A stretch of DNA of 64,000 bases from Gallionellaceae bacterium (lineage in GTDB: Bacteria; Pseudomonadota; Gammaproteobacteria; Burkholderiales; Thiobacillaceae). Shown here piece by piece: positions 56,279-64,000 of this stretch; position 1 is the stretch's first letter, and every line of letters starts with the position of its first letter. Under the pieces are notes generated by a model. That model saw only the letters and a program-made list of their open reading frames with translations. It was not told the origin of the DNA and did not search any database. The stretch covers positions 50,499 to 114,498 of the forward strand of contig JAQTLN010000014.1 in the NCBI GenBank assembly GCA_028714875.1. The letters are read 5' to 3'. Made by a program: the position numbers and the translations under genes.

Positions 56279-57802
56279 GTGGACCTGCCCGTACTCAATA
56301 CCAGCGAAGCCGCCGAATCAGGTGGTGGCTGCGATTCCCACTCTTGTGGTTCCACCGGCGACCAGCTCGGCCACCTGCCGGAGCACATCCGCGAGAAGGT
56401 GCACAACCACCCCTGCTATTCCGAGCAGGCGCACCATTACTTCGCCCGCATGCACGTAGCGGTGGCGCCCGCCTGCAACATTCAGTGCCATTACTGCAAC
56501 CGCAAGTACGACTGTTCCAACGAATCCCGCCCCGGCGTCGTGTCCGAGGTGTTGACCCCGGAACAGGCGGTGAAGAAGGTGATGGCGGTGGCGGCCAACA
56601 TTCCGCAGATGACGGTACTGGGCATCGCCGGACCCGGAGACCCGCTGGCCAACCCCGAGCGCACTTTCGAGACTTTCCGCGAACTCACGGAGAAGGCGCC
56701 GGACATCAAGTTGTGCGTATCGACCAATGGCCTGGCGTTGCCGGAGTCGATTGATGAACTGTGCAAACACAACATCGACCACGTCACCATCACCATCAAC
56801 TGCGTGGACCCGGACGTGGGCGGCAAGATCTACCCGTGGATTTTCTGGAAGAACAAACGAATCATGGGCCGCGAAGGCGCGGCGATCCTGATCGAGCAGC
56901 AGCAGAAGGGCCTGGAGATGCTGGCCGAGCGCGGCATTCTGGTGAAGGTCAACTCGGTGATGATCCCCGGCGTCAACGACGCGCATCTCGCCGAAGTCTC
57001 GCGGGTGGTGAAGGCCAAGGGCGCCTTCCTGCACAACGTGATGCCGCTGATCGCGGAACCGGAACATGGCACTTTCTACGGACTGATGGGCCAGCCCGGC
57101 CCGACCCACGAGGAATTGCAGAAGTTGCAGGACGCCTGTTCCGGCGACATGAACATGATGCGGCACTGCCGCCAGTGCCGCGCCGACGCGGTAGGCATGC
57201 TGGGCGAGGATCGCGGCCAGGAGTTCACCCTGGACAAGATCGAGGACATGGAAATCGACTACCCCGCCGCGATGGTGAAACGCGCCGAGGTCCATGCCCG
57301 GATCGAGGCCGAGCTGAAGATCAAGGACCAGGCCAACGCCGCCAAGGCGGAATTGGCCAAGGCCGGATGGGTGGCGATCCAGGGCATGAAGCAGGACGCG
57401 CCCAAGCTGCGTCCGGTGTTGATGGCGGTCGCCACCAAGGGCGGCGGCGTGATCAACGAACACTTCGGCCATGCCAGCGAGTTCCTGATCTACGAAGCCT
57501 CCGGCCACGACGTGCGCTTCATCGGCCACCGCAAGACCCTCCCCTACTGCGATGGCGGCGACACCTGCGGCGACGGCGAGTCCGCGCTCGACGTGACCAT
57601 CCGCGAGCTGTCCGGCTGCGAAGTCGTGCTCTGTTCCAAGGTGGGTTACGAACCCTGGGGCCCGCTGGAAGCCGCCGGCATCACGCCCAACGGCGAGCAT
57701 GCGATGGAGGCCATCGAGGACGCGGTGCTGGCGGTGTACGAGGAAATGCGCGTCGCCGGCAAGCTGGAGGCGAAGCCGCTCATGCAACAGAAAGCCGCTT
57801 GA
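56279..57802 (+). CDS. nifB: NifB, nitrogenase cofactor biosynthesis radical SAM protein
   Basis: 507 residues, GTG start with GGAGG. Radical-SAM motif Cys66, Cys70, Cys73 (ACNIQCHYC), GIAGPGDPLANPERTF, additional cluster ligands near CSGDMNMMRHCRQCRADAVG, and a C-terminal NifX-like domain (~380-490, VAVATKGGGVINEHFGHASEF-type core). It fuses [4Fe-4S] units and inserts carbide to make NifB-co, the FeMo-co precursor. It heads the operon nifB-fdxN-fprA-fdx-fdx-nifQ. The first 117 residues are duplicated in the chimeric gene 2.3 kb upstream. Confidence 0.95.
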   Translation: MDLPVLNTSEAAESGGGCDSHSCGSTGDQLGHLPEHIREKVHNHPCYSEQAHHYFARMHVAVAPACNIQCHYCNRKYDCSNESRPGVVSEVLTPEQAVKKVMAVAANIPQMTVLGIAGPGDPLANPERTFETFRELTEKAPDIKLCVSTNGLALPESIDELCKHNIDHVTITINCVDPDVGGKIYPWIFWKNKRIMGREGAAILIEQQQKGLEMLAERGILVKVNSVMIPGVNDAHLAEVSRVVKAKGAFLHNVMPLIAEPEHGTFYGLMGQPGPTHEELQKLQDACSGDMNMMRHCRQCRADAVGMLGEDRGQEFTLDKIEDMEIDYPAAMVKRAEVHARIEAELKIKDQANAAKAELAKAGWVAIQGMKQDAPKLRPVLMAVATKGGGVINEHFGHASEFLIYEASGHDVRFIGHRKTLPYCDGGDTCGDGESALDVTIRELSGCEVVLCSKVGYEPWGPLEAAGITPNGEHAMEAIEDAVLAVYEEMRVAGKLEAKPLMQQKAA

Positions 57803-57814
57803 GGGAGAACGATC

Positions 57815-58123
57815 ATGGCCTTTGAAATCATCGAATCCTGCGTCAACTGCTACGCCTGCGAGCCGCTCTGCCCCAACGACGCGATCTATCAAGCCAAGCC
57901 ACATTTCATGATCGACGCCGACAAATGCACCGAATGCATCGGCGATTTCATGGACGCACAGTGCGCCAGCATCTGCCCGATTGAGGGCGCGATCCTCGAC
58001 GACCTCGGCACGGAAGTGAACCCCATCGGCTCGCTCACCGGCATCCCCATGGAACTGCTGGCGCAATACCAGGCCGCGCTCGACGCCACCTATCAGGCGG
58101 CGCTGAACGACAAGAGCGCGTGA
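57815..58123 (+). CDS. fdxN: nif-associated 2[4Fe-4S] ferredoxin
   Basis: 102 residues, two clusters: CVNCYACEPLCPNDAI and CTECIGDFMDAQCASICP, with the longer loop in the second motif typical of FdxN next to nifB. It donates electrons to NifB or nitrogenase. The stop overlaps an ATG (TGATG) that opens a repeat-spanning mini-ORF to fprA. Confidence 0.92.
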   Translation: MAFEIIESCVNCYACEPLCPNDAIYQAKPHFMIDADKCTECIGDFMDAQCASICPIEGAILDDLGTEVNPIGSLTGIPMELLAQYQAALDATYQAALNDKSA

Positions 58124-58286
58124 TGGACAACTCGGCGCGCACCAGCCCTTCTCCCCCCTTTTCCAAAGGGGGGCCGGGGGGGATTTTCACGGCCTGCAAC
58201 GATGCATACGTCGCCAAATCCCTCTCACTCCCCCTTTGGAAAAAGGGGAAGGCGCCCCAATCAGAACGTATCAAGGTGCCCGCGCC

Positions 58287-58290
<4 letters not shown>
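58123..58290 (+). other. Bridging mini-ORF through palindromic repeat, fdxN to fprA
   Basis: 55 codons from TGATG on the fdxN stop to ATGA on the fprA start, open throughout. It contains the repeat at 58153-58248 (TCCCCCCTTTTCCAAAGGGG inverted), sister of the rnfC-rnfD and nifQ-draG copies. Confidence 0.6.
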
Positions 58291-59835
<1,545 letters not shown>

Positions 59836-59879
59836 TCCCCCCCTCCATCCCTTCACCCCCCCACCCACCGGAGCCCACC

Positions 59880-60239
59880 ATGCCCCTAGTCACTTTCTCC
59901 AGCCCCCTCCACAAAGACAAAACCATCTACGCCGTCGCCGGCAGCCACACCAAGACCCTGCTCGAACTGGCCAAGGAAAACCACATCCCCATCGATTTCA
60001 GTTGCCAGGATGGCGAATGCAGCACCTGCCTGATCAAGGTCACCAACCTGTCTCGCAAGGGCCCAATGGGCGGCCCCCTCACCGACCGGGAAATCACCGT
60101 TCTGAAAGATCTCAAGAAAATCACCAAGGACGAGATCGAGGCCATGAAAGTGGATGACGTCCCGCACACCTCCTGGCGCCTGGCCTGCCAGATGATCGTG
60201 CGCGACGAGGACATCCTGGTCGAGTACCCGAGCAAGTAA
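59880..60239 (+). CDS. [2Fe-2S] ferredoxin, second
   Basis: 119 residues, GGAG before the ATG. Motif FSCQDGECSTCLIKV and terminal WRLACQMIV. A polar insert (~57-100, SRKGPMGGPLTDREI...) separates the third and fourth cysteines, making it longer than its neighbour. Probably a parallel electron carrier to nitrogenase assembly. Confidence 0.87.
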   Translation: MPLVTFSSPLHKDKTIYAVAGSHTKTLLELAKENHIPIDFSCQDGECSTCLIKVTNLSRKGPMGGPLTDREITVLKDLKKITKDEIEAMKVDDVPHTSWRLACQMIVRDEDILVEYPSK

Positions 60240-60252
60240 CCGGAGAACTCTC

Positions 60253-60900
60253 ATGGACGCGCATGTAGCGCAGGCGTCCCCGCCTGCACGCCGGCCAGCG
60301 GCCGGCTTGACGGTTCCCACTTCGCAAGCCGACGACGCAGGCGGGGACGCCCGCGCTACAAAGGGCCTCCACAGCCTGCTCATGGCGCGGGCGACGGGTC
60401 TGCCCAATGACGACCTGTTCGCCAAAATGCTGGTCAGCCAGGCCGCCGCGCAATCGGCGCTGCCGGCTGGCCTGGGCCTGGAACCGGGCGAATTCCACGC
60501 CCTCATGGCGCGCCACTTTCCCGGTTTCAACTTGCCCGCCCCGCTGGCGCATGCCCCCAACCTTGGCGAACGCGGCGCCGAATGGGATGAACTACTTGCG
60601 CTGCTGGTGGAGCATCAGGGCGACGCCGACGCCTCGGAAAGCTGGATGGCGCTCATCGTCGCCACCGCATGCATGGGCGGCGACCACCTCTGGCAAGACC
60701 TGGGACTATGGTCGCGCGCCGACCTGACCAAACTCATGGCCGACAATTTTCCCGGCCTTTCCGCGCTCAACACCCTTGACATGAAATGGAAGAAATTCCT
60801 CTACAAACAACTCTGCGACCGCATCGGCGTCTACGTCTGCCGCTCACCGTCGTGCGAGGTGTGCGCGGATTACGCGAAGTGCTTCAGCAACGAAGCGTAA
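60253..60900 (+). CDS. nifQ: NifQ, molybdenum donor for FeMo-co
   Basis: 215 residues; the ATG at 60253 has GGAG at 7 nt. The C-terminus carries the NifQ signature Cys-x4-Cys-x2-Cys-x5-Cys (Cys196, 201, 204, 210) that binds the Mo-Fe-S cluster. The body is helical (ACMGGDHLWQDLGLW, LMADNFPGL). Residues ~5-36 are encoded by a palindromic repeat (60264-60360) read in frame, so the family-like sequence starts only near HSLLMARATGLP; an internal ATG near 60382 could be an alternative start. It delivers molybdenum to NifEN. Confidence 0.88.
   Translation: MDAHVAQASPPARRPAAGLTVPTSQADDAGGDARATKGLHSLLMARATGLPNDDLFAKMLVSQAAAQSALPAGLGLEPGEFHALMARHFPGFNLPAPLAHAPNLGERGAEWDELLALLVEHQGDADASESWMALIVATACMGGDHLWQDLGLWSRADLTKLMADNFPGLSALNTLDMKWKKFLYKQLCDRIGVYVCRSPSCEVCADYAKCFSNEA
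60264..60360. repeat. TGTAGCGC-type palindrome inside the nifQ reading frame
   Basis: TGTAGCGCAGGCGTCCCCGC at one end and its near-complement (GCAGGCGGGGACGCCCGCGC, TACA) at the other. 97 bp, read in frame as the N-terminal extension of NifQ. Confidence 0.8.
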
Positions 60901-60911
60901 GCGGCTTTTCT

Positions 60912-61010
60912 CCTCCCTTTATCAAAGGGGGGCCGGGGGGGATTTGGCGACGTATCCACGACCGCCACCCTAGAAAATCCCCCCTAACCCCCCTTTGAAA
61001 AAGGGGGGGA
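60912..61010. repeat. CCCCCTTT-type palindromic repeat between nifQ and draG
   Basis: TCCTCCCTTTATCAAAGGGG inverted with CCCCCTTTGAAAAAGGGGGG. Sister of 45899-46000 and 58153-58248. No complete bridging ORF here (the nifQ stop is TAA, not overlapping a start). Confidence 0.8.
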
Positions 61011-61054
61011 CTGGGTTCCCGGATTCCGCCAATTTTTCCACGGCTGCTGTCAGC

Positions 61055-61942
61055 ATGACGAATGCCACTCAACCCCACGCCACCGCCGCCTACCTCGGCC
61101 TCGCCATCGGTGACGCACTCGGCGCCACGGTCGAATTCATGACCCCGCGCGAGATCGCGGCGCAATACGGCGTTCACAAAGACCTCATCGGTGGCGGCTG
61201 GCTCAAGCTCAGACCCGGGCAGGTCACCGACGACACCACCATGGCGCTGGCCCTGGGCGCATCCATCCTCTCCGCCGGCCGAGTCGATGCCGACGCCGCC
61301 GCGCGGGCGTTCGACACCTGGATGCGCGGCAAGCCGGTGGACATCGGCGCCACCGTGCGGCGCGGCCTGCTGGCTTTTCGCAAGACCGGCGTGGCGAAAA
61401 CGCCGCTCAGTGAACACGATGCCGGCAACGGCGCCGCCATGCGCGTGTTGCCGGTGGCGCTGGCCACGCTGCGACTGGCGGAAGCGGATGTGCGCGCGGC
61501 CTGCCGCGCGCAAGCCCACATCACCCACAACAACCCCCTCTCCGATGCCGCCACGGAGACCCTGGCGCTAATGGTGCGCGACGCCCTCCTCGGCGCCGAC
61601 AAGCTGGCGCTGCTGCACCAACGCGCCCATCCGCTGGCGCGACTGCATCCGGAATTCACCTTCCGCGCCACCCGCCAGCGCCAGAACCCCAGCGGCTACA
61701 TCGTCGAAACCATGCAAGCCGTGTTTCAGGCTTTCTTCGACACCGATACTTTCGAGGATTGCCTGATCGACGTGGTCAACCGTGGCGGCGACGCCGACAC
61801 CACCGGCGCCATCGCCGGCATGCTGGCCGGCGCGGTTTATGGGCCGGCGGGAATCCCCCGGCGCTGGCTGCACGGGCTGGATGTGGCAACCCGGAATGCC
61901 TGCGAGATGCAGGCGCGGGAACTACTGGAGATCAGCGCTTAG
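61055..61942 (+). CDS. draG: ADP-ribosyl-[dinitrogenase reductase] hydrolase
   Basis: 295 residues from the ATG at 61055; the longer frame begins in the repeat. ADP-ribosylglycohydrolase fold with the di-metal motifs GLAIGDALGATVEFM, TDDTTMALALG, GNGAAMRVLP, HNNPLSDAA and the C-terminal NRGGDADTTGAIAGML. It removes ADP-ribose from NifH to restore activity. draT is not in the window. The last third is duplicated at 62790-63050. Confidence 0.93.
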   Translation: MTNATQPHATAAYLGLAIGDALGATVEFMTPREIAAQYGVHKDLIGGGWLKLRPGQVTDDTTMALALGASILSAGRVDADAAARAFDTWMRGKPVDIGATVRRGLLAFRKTGVAKTPLSEHDAGNGAAMRVLPVALATLRLAEADVRAACRAQAHITHNNPLSDAATETLALMVRDALLGADKLALLHQRAHPLARLHPEFTFRATRQRQNPSGYIVETMQAVFQAFFDTDTFEDCLIDVVNRGGDADTTGAIAGMLAGAVYGPAGIPRRWLHGLDVATRNACEMQARELLEISA

Positions 61943-61948
61943 GACGTC

Positions 61949-62374
61949 TCAGAGACGAATCCACGGGTTAAGTGTCGGGACACCAGTGGGTTCAAAGCCG
62001 GCCACGTTGCGCGTTACCACAGTCATGCCGTGGACAAGCGCTATTGCGGCGATCAGCCCGTCTCGCACAGGGCGAGGGTCTGGAACATGCAATCGTGCGC
62101 TACGCAGCGCAACAGCCGTATCGACGGCCAGTACACGTCCGGCGAAGGCAGGCAGGACATGACCGTTCAACCACGCCCGGAATATCGCGCCCCGCACCGG
62201 GTCACGCCGCTCGGCCAGTAACACGCCGATTTCCAACTCCTGTAGGGTAATCACGGAGAGATATAGATCGGCGGCGTCCAGGCTGTCAGCCCAATTTGCA
62301 ACCTGAGCATCGGCCTTGCCCGAACGTATTTTTCGCAGTTCGGATACGACGTTGGTGTCGAGCAAATACATCAA
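61949..62374 (-). CDS. VapC/FitB-type PIN-domain toxin
   Basis: 141 residues, PIN fold: YLLDTNVVSELRKIR (first Asp), VITLQELEIGVLLAERR (Glu), DGLIAAIALVHG (Asp). The fourth acidic site reads TRNVAGFEPTGV where TRNVxDF is usual, so that Asp is Gly here. Likely RNase toxin, possibly with altered activity. It ends 7 bp from draG, and overlaps the antitoxin by 4 bp (ATGA). Confidence 0.85.
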   Translation of the reverse strand: MMYLLDTNVVSELRKIRSGKADAQVANWADSLDAADLYLSVITLQELEIGVLLAERRDPVRGAIFRAWLNGHVLPAFAGRVLAVDTAVALRSARLHVPDPRPVRDGLIAAIALVHGMTVVTRNVAGFEPTGVPTLNPWIRL

Positions 62375-62625
62375 AAAAACTCCGCCGACCGCGCGAGATC
62401 GTGCATTTTCGGAATTTCCAACTCAATGTCTTCGATACCCGGCATCGCCAGCAGATCGGCGATCTTCGTATGCCCGCCAGTGAGCTTCTTGTACTCGTCA
62501 AATGTCAGCAGTACATGCGCCGGACGGCCGCGATCCGTGATGAACACCGGGCCAGCCATGGCCGCTTTCTTGGCCTTGCTGGCATCCTGATTGAACTGGC
62601 GGCTTGAAAGGGTCGTGATGGTCAT
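62371..62625 (-). CDS. Phd/YefM-type antitoxin for PIN toxin
   Basis: 84 residues from the ATG at 62625 (GAGG at 7 nt). Phd domain MTITTLSSRQFNQDASKAKK, PVFITDRGRPAHVLLTFDEY, then a toxin-binding tail (IEDIELEIPKMHDLARSAEF). It represses the pair's promoter and blocks the toxin. Confidence 0.87.
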   Translation of the reverse strand: MTITTLSSRQFNQDASKAKKAAMAGPVFITDRGRPAHVLLTFDEYKKLTGGHTKIADLLAMPGIEDIELEIPKMHDLARSAEFF

Positions 62626-62789
62626 GGCGACACCTCGTGTTTGTGGGGAATGTAGGTACGTTACATACGACAGCCCATTCACACAAGAGAACGCCGTCAC
62701 GTCACACCTACATCTCCACCCTCGCCTCACCGACCCGCGTCAAATGCGCCGCCAGCGCTGCGTCCATGCTGGCCAGGTGCAGGCCGAAT

Positions 62790-63050
62790 CATTCTTCCAG
62801 GCCTTGATTTGACACCGACAGCTTCGAGGACTGCCTGATCGACGTGGTCAGCCGTGGCGGCGACGCCGACACCACCGGCGCCATCGCCGGCATGCTGGCC
62901 GGCGCGGTCTATGGGCGGTCGGGGTTACCTTTACCTTGGCTAAATGATCTGGAGGCGAAAACACGGCAGGTCTGCGAGAAACAAGCGCAAGCGCTATTGC
63001 AGATCAGCGAACACGAAACGACACGGGCAACAGGATCAGATCCGACCTGA
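62790..63050 (+). pseudogene. Truncated duplicate of the draG 3' end
   Basis: From FDTDSFEDCLIDVVSRGGDA through TTGAIAGMLAGAVYG the reading matches the C-terminal third of DraG almost exactly, then diverges (SGLPLPWLNDLEAKTRQVCE) and ends at a TGA. No start or N-terminal two-thirds. A tandem or nested duplication with the VapBC pair between the two copies. 62626-62789 shows nothing else. Confidence 0.8.
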
Positions 63051-63478
63051 GCGAGGGCCAGCAGGTGCGTTGTCAGCTTTTGGAACCCTATGCGTCAGTG
63101 GCAGGTAGCGGCCACAAGCGGCCCGTGGCGGAGCCGAAAAAATGCTTTTCTGGATGGCCGGTGTACCTTTGGAAGCTGCTGGCCGCAGGTCTGGCAGGGT
63201 CGGCACGTCATTGGCCTCAGCGGTCGTTGATCCTGACCTGATTGAGCCGTTCGCGAATGCCGCTTTCTTCGGCATAGAAGGAACAGTATCGGCACGGAAG
63301 CAACGCCCCTGCCTTGCCGTAGGCGCGTTGTGCTCGTGCCGGAATCGCGGTTCCGCGGAATTCCTCCAGCAGAAGGGTAGTGACGTCATCCAGCAAGCTG
63401 CTGACACTGGTGCCACAGCATTTGCCAAGGACTGCCAACACGCGTATTTGTCGTCAGGCAGCCCCAGGCTCAATACCC
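63051..63478. other. Region without a supportable gene
   Basis: 428 bp. Frames on both strands are open only in pieces; a minus-strand segment (CCGTSVSSLLDDVTTLLLEE, LPCRYCSFYAEESG) looks protein-like but has no intact start and is broken on either side. Probably a decayed gene of unknown type. Confidence 0.4.
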
Positions 63479-63682
63479 TTATGAAGCAATCTCATTGAGA
63501 AAATCCTCAGGGTTTACGACTCTCAGCTCGGGGAAATTGAGTTCCGTCTGCGCGACATCGCGCGAGTTTCGGGTCCCGATAAAGAGGGCACAGCCAGGGC
63601 CGTATGGCGACCAGGTCTTCCGCTCATATTCCCATCTAGTGCCATGGGCTTGTCGGGGGGGGGGGGGGTTTACACTGACCAC
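63479..63682 (-). pseudogene. C-terminal fragment of a PIN-like toxin (tentative)
   Basis: The last ~35 residues (CALFIGTRNSRDVAQTELNF, PELRVVNPEDFLNEIAS) resemble the end of PIN-domain proteins of the VapC group, where TGNxxDF is followed by PxxxVVxPxxFL. The N-terminal part is replaced by unrelated residues crossing a 14-base G run. No partner antitoxin. Confidence 0.4.
63655..63668. repeat. Homopolymer of 14 G
   Basis: Run of 14 consecutive G on the plus strand, 65 bp before the start of the binding-protein gene at 63734. Long G tracts vary in length by slippage; it may equally be a sequencing or assembly weak point. Confidence 0.9.
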
Positions 63683-63733
63683 GCAAAATGCTCATATTTT
63701 TTTGCAGAGAAGAACTCCGGGGGGAAAACCACT

Positions 63734-64000
63734 ATGTCGAAGTCGATGGACCGTTCGCGCCCCTCTACCGCGCTTGCCCTCGGTTCAGCCTGCGGACGGC
63801 TGCTGTGCATCGGAGCGATAGCTTTTTTAATGGCGCTTGCGCCGAAAACTGCCCTGGCCGCCGAGCGGCTCAGCATTTGCCACGGCAGCGTGGCGTCCGC
63901 TCTGATCCCACTGGCCAAGCTACAGGGGTTCTATGCCGCCGAAGGTCTCGATGTGGAGGTCAAGAATTACCCCAGCGGCTTCCAGGCCCTGGAGGCGATG
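63734..64000 (+). CDS. ABC-transporter substrate-binding protein, NMT1/SsuA-like (3' end outside window)
   Basis: First 89 residues. Signal peptide (~1-45, LLCIGAIAFLMALAPKTALAA), then LSICHGSVASALIPLAKLQG and FYAAEGLDVEVKNYPSGF, the opening typical of periplasmic binding proteins for nitrate, sulfonate or thiamine-precursor uptake. The exact ligand cannot be told from this part. Confidence 0.75.
   Translation, partial: MSKSMDRSRPSTALALGSACGRLLCIGAIAFLMALAPKTALAAERLSICHGSVASALIPLAKLQGFYAAEGLDVEVKNYPSGFQALEAM

Noticed and set aside
56318..58066. 582-codon minus-strand ORF
   Set aside because: Antisense to nifB and fdxN.
63142..63498. 118-codon plus-strand ORF
   Set aside because: No recognisable domain, overlaps equally plausible minus-strand pieces, no Shine-Dalgarno; region treated as decayed.

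Overview
The window is 64 kb of GC-rich proteobacterial chromosome. The rnf/nif content and the def-mtnP-hpt-rlmB-rnr housekeeping block fit a diazotrophic betaproteobacterium (Rhodocyclales or Nitrosomonadales type). The flagellin and its FlaF/FlbT partners look alphaproteobacterial instead, so the lineage is an inference.

Layout. (1) 0.4-24.2 kb, almost all on the minus strand: a surface-glycan/flagellin-glycosylation island. It has the pseudaminic acid genes pseB, pseC, pseF, pseG and pseI (no pseH seen), an amidination module (WbpG-type amidotransferase plus HisH- and HisF-like subunits), several methyltransferases, a DegT-type aminotransferase, a WbqC-like protein and a 1591-residue multidomain glycosyltransferase. 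A 3-kb patch inside it (11.1-14.1 kb) holds a DUF2442/DUF4160 pair, a MITE-like element, a nuclease gene broken by an amber codon, an intact yefM-yoeB pair and a decayed second copy. (2) 24.2-26.9 kb: flaF, flbT, an unknown coiled-coil gene and flagellin with a sigma-28 promoter. (3) 26.9-32.1 kb: def, mtnP, hpt, rlmB, rnr and tRNA-Leu(CAG). (4) 32.3-41.0 kb: two divergent giant c-di-GMP proteins, one of them a CheB-CheR-PAS-GGDEF-EAL fusion. (5) 42.9-48.5 kb: the rnfABCDGE operon. (6) 48.6-61.9 kb: a nitrogen-fixation cluster with nifF, iscA, nifU, nifS, hflX, nifB, fdxN, a flavodiiron protein, two [2Fe-2S] ferredoxins, nifQ and draG, with sigma-54 promoters and NifA-type sites. (7) 61.9-64 kb: a VapBC pair, fragments, and the start of an ABC-transporter binding protein.

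Functionally, Rnf, flavodoxin and the ferredoxins would feed low-potential electrons to nitrogenase. NifU/NifS/IscA/NifB/NifQ build its clusters and cofactor, the flavodiiron protein may scavenge O2, and DraG reactivates ADP-ribosylated dinitrogenase reductase. nifHDK are not in the window.

The most unusual signals are: (a) an in-frame nifB'-'nifS chimera at 53956-54513 with its own sigma-54 promoter and the nifS terminator, which looks like the scar of a collapsed tandem duplication; (b) intergenic palindromic repeats of several families that sit between translationally coupled genes, where an open mini-ORF starts on or beside the upstream stop and ends on or beside the next start codon (rnfB-C, rnfC-D, rnfG-E, fdxN-fprA, hisH-hisF, pseI-hisH); and (c) an occupied/empty-site pair showing that one of these palindromes has moved.
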